A stretch of 64,000 nucleotides of DNA from Lacticaseibacillus thailandensis DSM 22698 = JCM 13996 (GTDB taxonomy: Bacteria > Bacillota > Bacilli > Lactobacillales > Lactobacillaceae): assembly GCF_001312865.1 (NCBI RefSeq), contig NZ_BBER01000001.1, positions 186,001 to 250,000 on the forward strand, written 5' to 3'. The notes below the pieces were generated by a model, which was given only the letters and a program-made list of their open reading frames with translations, searched no databases and was not told where the DNA came from. The position numbers and the translations under genes were made by a program. This document shows, one piece after another, positions 1 through 8,770 of this stretch. Numbering within the stretch: position 1 is the first letter of the stretch; the number at the start of each line of letters is the position of its first letter.

Positions 1-977
1 TAGGTACGAAACCCACAGAAATTCGCGGCTGACCTGGGGTAGCAGCCAGCGAATGCCGACGATAAGCACCGCCAGCAAAATGATCAGCATACCGGCCGCC
101 TGGTCATGCAGTAGGTGTGAGGCGGCGTTGTTGGGGAAAATACCAATGCACGCTACGTCGAGCGCGACCAGCGTCAGCAGCGCGCGCATGATGTTGATAC
201 GACGATTACCCGGGTAGCGCTGGCTGATGGCGACGAAGAGCGTGTCAATCAATGCCACCATCAGGAGGGCTGCCAGCATGAGCGTCGCGTTGAACTGCCA
301 GGCGTTATTAGCCATGTCGGTCCCTAAAAAGCTGAGGTTATGCTGCCACCAGCGCCGTTGATTGTTGGAAGCCATGGCGATAATCACCCCGGTGATAATC
401 ACCACCCCCAGGAGTGCGCTCAGCGTGTTCGCGTCCACGTGGCGCGCAGCTCGGACCATCAGGGTGTTGCTGCTTACGGTCAAAATGAAGAAAATAATGG
501 CTGCCGTGACTAGGTCAAAGCTGGCGCCAGGAAACAACTGGCCCAGCAACCAAAAGCCACCAACCAGCGCGAGCGCCAGCATAATGCAAATGAGCCAATG
601 ATGACGGGGAGGTTGCGCCAGTAAATACGGGGTACTTCATGGTGGCGCCGGGCCACAATTAGGTTGCAGGTGAATAGGACCATCCCCGCGACCAACGCGC
701 AACCAATGACCATACTGGCGAGCGAGAAGTCTCCGGAGAGCGGGATTGCCGTCGTGTGCTGCGTGAGCCAGTAGATGTAGACCCCAATGGTGAGTATGGC
801 GGTAACGAGTAGCGGCCAGTGCAAGTTAAGCCGTTCCACACGATCACGTGGTTGTGGCCGGATGATCAGGCGGTCATTTTTGACGGCGACCCGCACCGGG
901 GTGTCATCCGTGACCCCGAGTTGTTGTGCAACCGCAGCGGGTAAGGTGACGGTCAACTTGGTTTTGTGATTGGACAT
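1..977 (-). CDS. AbrB-like DNA-binding domain fused to DUF998-type membrane protein (partial, one frameshift)
   Basis: The ATG at 977 follows GAGGAAGG. The first 45 or so residues resemble an AbrB/MazE swapped-hairpin domain (KLTVTLPAAVAQQLGVTDDT). The rest is a chain of hydrophobic segments like the DUF998 family. Reading is continuous from 977 to about 590, then shifts frame near 585 and stays open to base 1, so the gene continues outside the window. The frame break looks like a consensus error because both halves read as one membrane protein. The N-terminal domain suggests DNA binding or a toxin-antitoxin-like fold tethered to the membrane, but the function is unknown. It lies downstream of the reductase gene on the same strand. 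Confidence 0.7.
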
Positions 978-1062
978 GATATCCTTCCTCTTCGTAACAA
1001 TCACCCACATGATATCAGAGAATGGCCGGAGGTGGTATGTGGCAATTGTCCCGTCCAGGGTG

Positions 1063-1091
1063 ATTGTACGCGCGAAAAGTGTGCCCAAACA
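1063..1091 (-). promoter_or_regulatory. Candidate promoter of the AbrB/DUF998 gene
   Basis: On the minus strand a TGTTTG -35 (1086-1091) and a TACAAT -10 (1063-1068) are separated by 17 bases. They lie about 85 bases upstream of the start codon at 977. The -10 is good and the -35 is weak. Confidence 0.35.
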
Positions 1092-1154
1092 GCACGACGG
1101 GCCACCGCGTTCGTCAACACGGCAGCCCGTTGAATTGATTAGTTTATTGATTCT

Positions 1155-1796
1155 TTAGTAGAAGGACGGCTTGCTGCCGTCAGTGTGCGGCTGGTTGACG
1201 CCAACCGAATGCCGAACTTCCTGGGTCGGATCGTTGATCAACTTGACGACGTAAGCGGCGATACTCTTCCGCGAAACTTCGGTCCCTTTAAACGGTTCAC
1301 CCTTTTCTGTGGTCTCGTAGTTCACGACGTCACGGTTCGATAACCATGCGGGCCGGATGATGGTGTAATCCAGGTCCGAGGCTTCAATGATTTTCGCTGC
1401 CGCGGCGTAGTGCTCCAGGTAGCCCCCATCCAACATCTGGTGGTTCCACTTGCCAAAGGCGCCCGGAACTTCGTCGTAAATACCCAAGGTGGAAATCCAG
1501 ATTAGGCGCTTTATGCCGGCCTGATTCATCGCGGTGACCACGGCTTGGGCCTGGTCCTCAATGTGCGCGTTGCCTAAGTTAGCATACACAACATCAATGT
1601 CCTGCATGGCGGCAGTGAGTTGGGCAACATTGGTTGCATCCCCATCGACGACCTGCTCCCGCTGCGGATTGGCATCCTGGATTCGCTTGGCGTTGCGTAG
1701 AAACAGGGTCAAGTGGTGGTCAGTCTCCTGTAATAGCTGCGTCCGGGCTAGGCGGGCGATTTGCCCGTGCGCCCCCAAAATTAACACGTTACTCAT
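1155..1796 (-). CDS. NAD(P)-binding SDR-family reductase/epimerase (NmrA/YwnB-like)
   Basis: This 213-residue protein opens with a Rossmann nucleotide-binding motif (VLILGAHGQIARLA), then an acidic VVDGDATN segment and a DVVYANLG strand. These are typical of atypical short-chain dehydrogenase or NAD(P)H-binding proteins of the NmrA/YwnB group. Family members are cytosolic and usually act as small-molecule reductases or redox sensors; the substrate cannot be read from sequence. The gene is intact. It is divergent from the DhaS-like regulator at 1921, with a palindrome between them, so it may be that regulator's target. Confidence 0.75.
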   Translation of the reverse strand: MSNVLILGAHGQIARLARTQLLQETDHHLTLFLRNAKRIQDANPQREQVVDGDATNVAQLTAAMQDIDVVYANLGNAHIEDQAQAVVTAMNQAGIKRLIWISTLGIYDEVPGAFGKWNHQMLDGGYLEHYAAAAKIIEASDLDYTIIRPAWLSNRDVVNYETTEKGEPFKGTEVSRKSIAAYVVKLINDPTQEVRHSVGVNQPHTDGSKPSFY

Positions 1797-1864
1797 AGTG
1801 TCTTGTTATCCCCTTTCCGTTGCTTACGCTTCATCCTAACACTGGTTAATTATCCGCGTAACGG

Positions 1865-1880
1865 ACACGGGCTCCCGTGT
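1865..1880. promoter_or_regulatory. Perfect inverted repeat, candidate operator
   Basis: ACACGGG and CCCGTGT face each other across two bases. The palindrome sits in the 124-base gap between the divergent reductase and TetR-family regulator genes, about 40 bases upstream of the regulator start. This is a typical size and place for a TetR-type autoregulatory operator. Binding is inferred from position and symmetry only. Confidence 0.45.
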
Positions 1881-1920
1881 GTCCGGGTGTTAAGATAGGG
1901 AAGAGAAGGTAGGTGGAACC

Positions 1921-2500
1921 ATGAACCGCACACAACAAAAAAATTTGTACTGCCACCAAGCTCGTAGTAGTGGCGCACCCGTTTAACCAAGTGAACGTGT
2001 CAGCGATTATGGCCGCTGCAGGGCTGCGTCGGCAAACCTTTTACGACTATTTTCGGGATAAGTACGATGTGTTGGGCTTCATCTACCGGGAGGAGGTGGC
2101 AGCCGCGGCGACGTATTGTCGGCACTATGCATACTGGCCCCAGACGTTGCGCAGCATGTTGCGCTACTTTGACGCTAACCGGGCCTTCTATCAACGGGTG
2201 CTGACGCTGGACATGCAAAACGCCCCAGCCAACGTCATTCAGGCGCACCTGCGCACCACCATTGGTGATGTATTGGCAGACATGCAAAGTACGGAGCACA
2301 TCCACTTAGCTCCTGCGTACGTGCAGTTCATCCAATCGGTGCAAAGCGTGGCGCTACTGGCTGCCCTGCAGGAGTGGATCGGCGCGGCTGAGCCGGTGAC
2401 GTTGGCCGTGGAAAACGCGCGTTTATACCGTTACTTACAAGACGGGCTGAACGGTTTGGCGCACAGCGCACGGGCAACACGTGTAACGTTAATTAAATAG
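1921..2500 (+). CDS. TetR/AcrR-family regulator, DhaS-like (one frameshift)
   Basis: The ATG at 1921 follows GTAGGTGG. The N-terminal helix-turn-helix reads VNVSAIMAAAGLRRQTFYDYF, and is followed by the C-terminal domain found in DhaS-type TetR regulators, the dihydroxyacetone kinase activators of lactic acid bacteria. The frame breaks at a run of seven A (1938-1944). Removing one A joins MNRTQQK to the rest, giving about 192 residues. No dhaK/dhaL genes are nearby, so the name reflects family only. A likely target is its own promoter and the divergent reductase, through the palindrome at 1865. Confidence 0.7.
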
Positions 2501-2502
2501 GC

Positions 2503-2548
2503 AAAAGCGGCTGGCCCCCGTCATTCGAGGTCCAGCCGCTTTTTTTTG
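2503..2548. terminator. Bidirectional rho-independent terminator
   Basis: AAAGCGGCTGG pairs with CCAGCCGCTTT and is followed by T8 on the plus strand and preceded by an A run. It lies between convergent genes, the TetR regulator and the ADP-ribosylglycohydrolase, and probably serves both. Confidence 0.85.
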
Positions 2549-2549
2549 T

Positions 2550-3490
2550 TTATTCAATGGTGGTGGCAAAATGGTCCGCAAATTCAGTAATAATGCGGTC
2601 CATCTCGTCGGTGTGGATCAGTTGGTCTGACCACTCACCGGGTACTTGGGCGTCGGGGTGGCCAGCAGAGTACAGGCAGGTGGCGATTTGCGCCACGGTG
2701 TCGGTATCCTCGCCCAGGTTGGCAGCTCGTAAAATCAGCTCCTGGAGGCTAGTGGCGGTAAGGTTTAACCACGTAGCTGCTTCCAGGGTGTCCACCACGT
2801 AGCCCGTTGAGCGAATCATGGTGACCGGTGTTTGCACAAAGTGCGGATCCCAGATGCGGTCAAAGTAATCGTACTCGTCGCGGTCAAAGTCGCACTGGGC
2901 CATTAACCGGTGAACCGTGTCGAGGGCGGCGGATAAGGTGACACCCCGTAATAAGCATCGCAATAGCTCTACGTAGATGGTACTGGCAATCACGCTCCGT
3001 TGATGGCCATGGGTGGTAGTAGTGTAATCCCGCTCTTGGCGTAACCGCGCCGTTAACGTCGGTTCGTTGACCAGCGCGAATGCTAGTGGGGCCAAACGCA
3101 TGAGGCGCCGTTGCCGTTGTCGTACTCACTGCGATCGCCACTTTGCTCCGCTGGTTTACCCTTGATAAAGTTCATAATCGCGCGGCTGGTACTGGAGCCG
3201 ACGTCAAAGGTGGTGCCGAGGGGAGTGTAGTCGCCCTCCTGGAGGTAAGCCACAAAGCGTTGCATGAGCGTGGTGGGATTACCATGGTGGACCAGATTTT
3301 CCGCGAGCACCAAGGTGAGTGAACTGTCGTCTGACCAGCACCCCACGGGCTGATCATAGGTGCCATGTCCGGTCATACCGTGCACGTGGTAGGTATCCCG
3401 GACGTTGAACTCGACCGGGACCCCCAACGCGTCGGCGACCATGGCATTAATGAAGAAACGATGAATTTGTTGGCTGGTAATTGTCCGCAC
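2550..3490 (-). CDS. ADP-ribosylglycohydrolase family protein (one frameshift)
   Basis: A GTG start at 3490 follows GGAGGG. The N-terminal half has the family start (INAMVADALGVPVEF) and the metal-binding CWSDDSSLTL motif. The second half continues with NGNGAS-MRLAPLA, the conserved active-site segment of ADPRH/DraG hydrolases. The frame breaks between 3101 and 3110, where one base appears lost between the Ser and Met codons. Restored length is about 313 residues, normal for the family. The family removes ADP-ribose from proteins or small molecules in the cytosol; the substrate is unknown. No ADP-ribosyltransferase is adjacent. Confidence 0.85.
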
Positions 3491-3693
3491 AGTTGCCCTC
3501 CTTAATTGGTCGCTCCGTCGTGACCACGAATGTTATATCATCGTGGCAACGGATAACAAGAAAACGTATCTTTGCGCTTCCATTATCGCGCGTAGCGGTG
3601 ACGGGAACAAGACACGTGCCGTTATTCCTTCTCGGCCGGAGCATTGGTGTTGACCCAAAAAAACAGATAATTTTATAAAAACAGTTGTAATGT

Positions 3694-3722
3694 TTGAGTC
3701 GCATTCAAATTTAGTGTACTCT
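3694..3722 (+). promoter_or_regulatory. Weak candidate promoter of the GGDEF gene
   Basis: TTGAGT (3694-3699) and TACTCT (3717-3722) are 17 bases apart, in an AT-rich gap upstream of the GGDEF gene. The -10 is a weak match. Nothing else recognisable lies in the 3491-3772 gap. Confidence 0.3.
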
Positions 3723-3772
3723 TATGCCTAACAGTGTAATTGGCGTTAACGACAAGTGTGGGGACTTGAAAA

Positions 3773-4895
3773 ATGGCATTGATTGGGACAGTGGGTTTTT
3801 GTTTAGTTTTTTTATATGGCGGGGCTAATTGGCATCCTGGACGCGTTGGAAGATGTCTTTCCCAGGTTTTATGCGCACATCACCACCCGTGAGCTACGAC
3901 CAGAGATTCCGGAAGCGGTGTTTACCATCCTGGTTTTGCTGTGTCTGCGGTGGTTAGCACCGCTGGATGCAATTGACGCGTGGATCGCTGATGCGGCTTT
4001 GTTTGGCACGTTGCTATACTTGAGCACCCGTTTGCATGAACGGGCGCTTTATATTGCCTTGCTGACGTTGACCGGAATCATTAACTGGACGCTGTGGGGC
4101 ACGCATCCGGGGAGTTTGGTACCGTTGGTCATTTTGATGGTGGTCAACTCGTTCGCCGACTGGTTTAACGACCATACGTGGGACTTTATCCTGATGACCT
4201 TGGTGGTTAGTGCTGTTACTTGGGGCACCGCGACTTGGGTGAATGCTTGGGACCTGGTTGAAGCGACCATTGTCGGTGTGATCGTCACGGTGACTATGAT
4301 TGCCTCGCACTGGTACGGGCGTTTGGTTGTTTCCCGGCAGCAGCAGGGCAAGCGGTTACGCTACAGTAGCAACCACGATGAGCTCACGGGCATTCGCAGT
4401 CTGCACTTGTTTCGGCGGGATTACCGTACTTATCAGCGCTTGATGCGCAGTAACCCTGATGCGCACCTGACCTTAGTGATGATTGATCTGGACCACTTCA
4501 AGCAGATCAACGATACGTACGGACACCTGACCGGCAATGAGGTATTGATCACCTTTGCGCGGGATATCGAAGCTTACCTGGTGGCCATGCCGTACTTTTG
4601 CGGCGTGTACCGAACGGGTGGCGAGGAGTTCAGCGTGTTCCTGTATGAGCTAACGGACGCGGAGGCCAAAGAAGCCATTGATGCTTACATTAAGCGGCTC
4701 CGTGACCTGGTAGTCATGCGTTCATACCCCGAAAAGCGCATCACGTTATCAGTGGGGATGTCCCGTGTGCACGGTTATGACGAACCGTTAAAGCAAGCCA
4801 TCGCGCGTACGGACGCCAAGCTGTACGAAGCTAAACATGGTGGCCGTAATCGCGTGGCCCAGCAAACCGGTGGGCAGACGGCTATGGCTGATTAA
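3773..4895 (+). CDS. Membrane-anchored GGDEF-domain protein (putative diguanylate cyclase)
   Basis: An intact stretch runs from 3816. No ribosome site precedes 3816, whereas an ATG at 3773 follows GGGGACTTG and joins it if one T is removed from the T7 run near 3807. That adds a hydrophobic N-terminus and gives about 373 residues. Roughly the first half is hydrophobic, with five or six membrane segments. The second half is a GGDEF domain with HDELTGI, MIDLDHFKQINDTYGH and GGEEF (active-type) motifs. I see no RxxD inhibitory site upstream of GGEEF. Such domains make c-di-GMP; whether this one does is inference. It is flanked by unrelated genes. Confidence 0.8.
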
Positions 4896-4920
4896 TAGGT
4901 GTTTTATAGATAAGAAGGTC

Positions 4921-4952
4921 AAGGCCAGTGGGGCAACCCATTGGCCTTTATT
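4921..4952 (+). terminator. Rho-independent terminator after the GGDEF gene
   Basis: AAGGCCAGTGG pairs with CCATTGGCCTT (one G-T pair) and is followed by TTATTTG, 25 bases after the stop codon. The 4953-5176 remainder of the gap holds no clear element. Confidence 0.7.
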
Positions 4953-5176
4953 TGTATGTCGAGCGGGGTTCTTAGGCATAAAACTCGCAATTAACCCGTT
5001 ATCATTTAAATTTAATTATTGATATGGTTGGTGCGGCCACATAGTTACCGGTCGGCGATGCCTACACAGTGGGGGATAATTGGCGTCCAACAATCGTTTG
5101 TTATGTTTACCTGCACCCTTTGCCTCACCCCAAAATTAGTATAGACTGAAATCATATTAAAAATCGGGGTGTGCAC

Positions 5177-6241
5177 ATGAAAATTACACAGGTTGAGAGT
5201 TTTAAGCAGTCGGTGACGCTCCGCCATCCGTTCAAAATCTCCTTTGCGACTATTTATGAATTACAGACGATTATCGTCAAGGTGACGACTGACACGGGCG
5301 TGGTGGGTTTCGGCGAGGCCAGTCCGTTCGAACCGGTCACGGGTGAAAGCATTGCGACCGAGCTGGTGGCCCTCGACGCGCTGGGGGCGGCGCTGGTGGG
5401 GGTAGACCCGCGCGCACTGGAACGCGTACATAACGTAATGGATGCTACGATGTTAGGGCACACTGCCGCCAAGGCGGGCATCGACATTGCGTGCTACGAT
5501 ATCCTGGGCAAGGATAGTGGCTTGCCTTTGTACCAGTTGCTTGGCGGCGATAGTAACCAGGTCGTCAGTGACTACACGCTTGGTATTGATACTCCTGAGG
5601 CGATGGCAAGTGCCGCTCAGGAACAGGTGGCTGCTGGGTTTACGGTGTTGAAGGTCAAAGTCGGTGATGATGACCAGCAGGATATTGCGGCGATTCGCGC
5701 TATTCGCGCCGCTGTGGGTCCGGATGTGGAATTGCGTATTGACGCCAACCAAGCGTGGACACCGAAGCAAGCCAAGCGGGTGATGCGCGCCATGGGTGAC
5801 GATGTTGCCGCCGTGGAGCAGCCGCTACCCGCCAGTCAAACCCAGGACCTGCCGCTGGTGCGGGCGTTGGTCGACCAGCCCGTTATGGTGGACGAAAGTG
5901 TACACAGTGCCACTGATGCTTTTAAGGTTCTGGCTGCCGGTGGTGCTGACATTGTCAATATTAAGTTGCAAAAAGCCGGGGGCTTGTGGGGTGCCACCCA
6001 GATTAATGCGGTGGCGGCTGCGGCTGGTATTCCGGTGATGTTGGGCTGCATGGTTGAAACGAAGGTGGGTATCGCCGCAGCGGTACACTTTGTCGCCGCT
6101 CACCAGAACGCGCGGTACGCAGATTTGGACGCCTTTTTGGATTTTGCGTCGCCGTCCTGGTTGCATGGCGGCTTCACACACGTCGGCGGCATCTACACGC
6201 TCAGCGATGCCCCCGGCTTGGGCATTGAGTGTGATCTGTAA
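5177..6241 (+). CDS. Dipeptide epimerase (L-Ala-D/L-Glu epimerase type, enolase superfamily)
   Basis: The 354-residue protein has the enolase-superfamily muconate-cycloisomerase layout: an N-terminal capping domain, then a TIM barrel. The KxK catalytic pair (LKVKVGDD), metal ligands in RIDANQAW, AVEQPL and VMVDES, and the opposing lysine in NIKLQKAGG are all present. These residues and MLGCMVET fit the L-Ala-D/L-Glu epimerases that recycle murein peptides. A GTG six bases upstream is in frame, but the ATG at 5177 is better spaced from CGGGGTG. It stands alone, with its own terminator upstream and a tRNA downstream. It probably acts in the cytosol on peptides from cell-wall turnover; exact dipeptide specificity is inferred from the family. 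Confidence 0.85.
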   Translation: MKITQVESFKQSVTLRHPFKISFATIYELQTIIVKVTTDTGVVGFGEASPFEPVTGESIATELVALDALGAALVGVDPRALERVHNVMDATMLGHTAAKAGIDIACYDILGKDSGLPLYQLLGGDSNQVVSDYTLGIDTPEAMASAAQEQVAAGFTVLKVKVGDDDQQDIAAIRAIRAAVGPDVELRIDANQAWTPKQAKRVMRAMGDDVAAVEQPLPASQTQDLPLVRALVDQPVMVDESVHSATDAFKVLAAGGADIVNIKLQKAGGLWGATQINAVAAAAGIPVMLGCMVETKVGIAAAVHFVAAHQNARYADLDAFLDFASPSWLHGGFTHVGGIYTLSDAPGLGIECDL

Positions 6242-6269
6242 ATTCGGCCAACAATCTACGGGCCAGCTA

Positions 6270-6297
6270 TTGCGCTTACTTGGTAGCGTGCTAAACT
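6270..6297 (+). promoter_or_regulatory. Candidate tRNA promoter
   Basis: TTGCGC (6270-6275) and TAAACT (6292-6297) are separated by 16 bases, 14 bases before the tRNA 5' end at 6312. Confidence 0.45.
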
Positions 6298-6311
6298 AAT
6301 AAGGTAAGCCA

Positions 6312-6384
6312 TGGGCCATAGCTCAGTTGGGAGAGCGCCTGCTTCGCATGTAGGAGGTCGACGGTTCAAGTCCGTTTGGGTCCA
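6312..6384 (+). tRNA. tRNA-Ala (anticodon CGC), imperfect acceptor stem
   Basis: A cloverleaf can be drawn: D stem GCTC/GAGC, anticodon stem CCTGC/GTAGG around loop TTCGCAT (anticodon CGC), and T stem GACGG/CCGTT with loop TTCAAGT. The acceptor arms are TGGGCCA and TGGGTCC with discriminator A. The alanine identity pair G3:U70 is present, but positions 1:72 and 4:69 are mismatched. The 3' end continues TTA instead of an encoded CCA. Either the gene is degenerating or the sequence carries errors; an intact copy elsewhere is likely if GCG codons need it. Confidence 0.65.
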
Positions 6385-6400
6385 TTAATGTCACTTGTGT

Positions 6401-6431
6401 GCACTTCAGTTGAGCTGGAGTGCTTTTTTTT
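6401..6431 (+). terminator. Terminator after the tRNA
   Basis: GCACTTCAG pairs with CTGGAGTGC (one G-T pair) around TTGAG and is followed by T8, 16 bases beyond the tRNA 3' end. Confidence 0.8.
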
Positions 6432-6471
6432 GTGGCAATAGATGAGTGGGAGTAGTGTCATGGCAACAAGC

Positions 6472-6509
6472 GCGGGACAACAGGGGATCACCGTTGTCCC
6501 GCTTTTTTT
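6472..6509 (+). terminator. Second strong terminator hairpin
   Basis: GCGGGACAAC pairs perfectly with GTTGTCCCGC and is followed by T7. Only about 40 bases separate it from the tRNA terminator, with no gene between, so it acts as a back-up insulating the fatty-acid operon or terminates an unseen short transcript. Confidence 0.75.
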
Positions 6510-6882
6510 GTACGGTCGCTACCGCTGAGTAGGGTAAGCGGGTAGGCCACCCTGTTGTAGTGCCGTTATTTTTACGCTACTAAGTGTCCGCAACGCTGAA
6601 TGACGGTTGTAACGTCAAATGTGTATTGACACCCCCACGATGATGGTATTAAAGAAACACAACACCAGATAATATAATAACAAATTAATCTGCAGTAAGC
6701 TGTCCGTGGAAAGCGTCAATAAAGGCATACGACTCCTACATTGCTCCCGGAGTCTTAACGATAATTTCTCCAAATGAATAACAAAAATATACATAAATAT
6801 CAGGCTACCAAACGGTATGTGACCACTTTTATGCTGAAGATGTTTCAACTGTTACCTATAAGTGAAAACGTACGCTGACTGA
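6510..6882. other. Long non-coding leader region upstream of the fatty-acid operon
   Basis: I see no credible gene here. A 77-codon minus-strand reading frame (6615-6848) has no ribosome site. The stretch from about 6600 to 6850 is distinctly AT-rich compared with its surroundings. A TTGACA (6626) with TATTAA (6647) has only a 15-base spacer, so it is a poor promoter. Regulatory sequence for the fab operon could lie here, but I find no clear FabT-type palindrome. Confidence 0.4.
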
Positions 6883-6911
6883 TTGACTTCACCTGCACCG
6901 CAATTTATATT
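6883..6911 (+). promoter_or_regulatory. Promoter of the fatty-acid biosynthesis operon
   Basis: TTGACT (6883-6888) and TATATT (6906-6911) are separated by exactly 17 bases. They lie about 120 bases upstream of the first gene, and no other good promoter is visible before fabZ. Confidence 0.65.
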
Positions 6912-7031
6912 ATTTGCATTCAACAACGGCTGGTTCCTGAAACCAACCGCGAGTTGAACCACGTCAACGTAGCGCATGCGTGTACGGCCCGCTTGTCCGT
7001 ACCGCTAACCCACACCAAGGAGGAAAAGTAT

Positions 7032-7478
7032 TTGGCAGTCATGGACACAACAACCATTATGCAACTCATTCCGAACCGGTATCCGATCTTGTTCATGGAT
7101 TACGTGGATGAAATCAACCCGGGGGCATCAATTGTAGCGACGAAAAACGTCACCATCAATGAGCAGTTTTTCCAGGGGCACTTCCCGGGTAATCCGGTCA
7201 TGCCGGGGGTGCTGATTATTGAGTCGCTGGCCCAGGCCGCATCGATCCTGATTCTAAAGTCGCCAGAGTTTGTGGGGCAAACGGCGTACTTAGGTGCCAT
7301 CAATGGTGCTAAGTTTCACCAGATTGTGCGCCCAGGCGACGTGCTCAAGCTCCACGTTGAATTCACGAAGCGGCGACAGAACATGGGGGTGGTGCACACG
7401 TTTGCGGCGGTCGGTGACGTGACGGTGGCCCAGGCTGACCTGACGTTTATCGTATCCCCCCAAACCACGCAGGCATAA
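7032..7478 (+). CDS. fabZ: 3-hydroxyacyl-ACP dehydratase FabZ
   Basis: FabZ removes water from 3-hydroxyacyl-ACP in the third step of each elongation cycle. The protein (about 148 residues) carries the hot-dog fold signature [13 protein letters not shown] with catalytic His near residue 50 and Glu in IIESLAQ. The start is set by AAGGAGG at 7018-7024, which is well spaced from TTG at 7032; ATG at 7041 is the alternative. It is the first gene of a 9-kb operon ending with fabI, and fabH follows after 14 bases. In many lactobacilli fabT sits between these two genes; here it is absent. Confidence 0.93.
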   Translation: MAVMDTTTIMQLIPNRYPILFMDYVDEINPGASIVATKNVTINEQFFQGHFPGNPVMPGVLIIESLAQAASILILKSPEFVGQTAYLGAINGAKFHQIVRPGDVLKLHVEFTKRRQNMGVVHTFAAVGDVTVAQADLTFIVSPQTTQA

Positions 7479-7492
7479 GCAGGTACTGACAC

Positions 7493-8461
7493 ATGGGATT
7501 AACAATTATCGGCTCCGCGTCCGCGGTGCCGGCACAAGTAGTGACGAACGATGAGCTAACCCGACTGATGACTACCAGTGATGAGTGGATTCAACAACGT
7601 ACCGGTATCGCGCGCCGACACGTGGCACGGACGGAAACCACCGATAGTTTGGCCATTGATGTTGCCCGGCAGCTGTTAGAGCAGACCGGCGTGATGGCTG
7701 CGCAGGTCGGCTTGATCCTGGTGGCGACCATGTCGCCAACGTACACGATGCCAAGTGTGGCGGCCATGGTGGCCGGGGCCGTTGGTGCCCACGCCGCCAT
7801 GACGGCCGATATCAGCACTGCCTGTACAGGGTTTGTGGCGGCGTTATCGACGGCCCACGCGTTAGCCCTAGCCCGTCAAACCCGCTATGTATTGGTCATC
7901 GGCGCAGAAGTGTTAACCAAGATTGTGGATTGGCACGACCGGTCAACGGCCATTCTGTTTGGGGATGGTGCTGGTGGGGTCATGCTGGATATGGCAGGTA
8001 CAGCGGGAGCGTACCTGGGTGATGAATTTAGTACTCAGGGTGAACACGGCCTGGATCTGACTGCCGATTACTCCGGCAACCACAGCCCGTTTGCAGAGCC
8101 GCAGGATGGAGATCCTTACTTCCGCATGAACGGGCACGCTGTCTACAACTTTGTGGTTAATGATGCGCCCGCGGTCATTGAGCGGTTACTTGCTCGGACC
8201 CAGACGGCGCTGGCGGACGTGGATGTGGTGGTGTTTCACCAGGCCAACGCCCGGATGTTGGAGCATTTAGCCAGGAAGCTAGGGCTAACAGCGGCGCAAT
8301 ACCCACTTAATTTACAGGAGTACGGCAACACGGCGGCTGCGAGCGAACCCATCTTATTAGCAGAGCTCATTGCGACCGGCCGTATTCAGCGCGGCAATAA
8401 GGTACTACTGTGTGCGTTTGGCGGTGGGTTAACCGTTGGCGCCGCACTGATTGAATATTAG
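7493..8461 (+). CDS. fabH: 3-oxoacyl-ACP synthase III FabH
   Basis: FabH condenses acetyl-CoA with malonyl-ACP to start each fatty acid. The 322-residue protein has the catalytic Cys at residue 111 in ISTACTGF, His in VVFHQANARM and Asn in YGNTAAAS, the full KAS III triad. Its length is normal. It follows fabZ after 14 bases and precedes acpP, as in other lactobacilli. Its initiation role makes it a natural control point of the pathway. Confidence 0.95.
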   Translation: MGLTIIGSASAVPAQVVTNDELTRLMTTSDEWIQQRTGIARRHVARTETTDSLAIDVARQLLEQTGVMAAQVGLILVATMSPTYTMPSVAAMVAGAVGAHAAMTADISTACTGFVAALSTAHALALARQTRYVLVIGAEVLTKIVDWHDRSTAILFGDGAGGVMLDMAGTAGAYLGDEFSTQGEHGLDLTADYSGNHSPFAEPQDGDPYFRMNGHAVYNFVVNDAPAVIERLLARTQTALADVDVVVFHQANARMLEHLARKLGLTAAQYPLNLQEYGNTAAASEPILLAELIATGRIQRGNKVLLCAFGGGLTVGAALIEY

Positions 8462-8510
8462 GAATACTAAGTAGTTATGTGAAGCAATTGCAGATAAAGG
8501 AGCATACAAA

Positions 8511-8762
8511 ATGACCAAAGATGCGATTATTACCAAAATTATGGACATGGTGCAAGCTGACGGGGTGGCTGCGGATAAGCAGGTGACGCCGACGATGTCG
8601 TTTAAAAATGACCTCAATTTAGATAGTTTAGATATCTTTGAACTGGTGAACGAAATTGAGGATGAGTTTGATATTGAGATTGAAGCCGACGAATCCATTG
8701 ATACCATTGATGCCCTGGCGGCCTACGTGCAAACTAAGCTACCTGACCAGGCGGAGGCATAG
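8511..8762 (+). CDS. acpP: Acyl carrier protein
   Basis: This 83-residue acidic protein contains LDSLDIFELV, whose Ser receives the 4'-phosphopantetheine arm, followed by the acidic helix NEIEDEFDIEIE. The start ATG follows AAAGGAG. It carries the growing acyl chain between the enzymes encoded on either side. It is slightly longer at the C-terminus (QTKLPDQAEA) than a minimal ACP. Confidence 0.95.
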   Translation: MTKDAIITKIMDMVQADGVAADKQVTPTMSFKNDLNLDSLDIFELVNEIEDEFDIEIEADESIDTIDALAAYVQTKLPDQAEA

Positions 8763-8770
8763 GTGAGGCA

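Noticed and set aside
2550-3490. Toxin-antitoxin or phage-defence pair involving ADP-ribosylation
   Set aside because: Only the hydrolase is present; no ADP-ribosyltransferase or partner gene lies next to it.
6615-6848. 77-codon minus-strand reading frame with hydrophobic stretches
   Set aside because: No ribosome site or ATG context, AT-rich non-coding composition, and no family resemblance.
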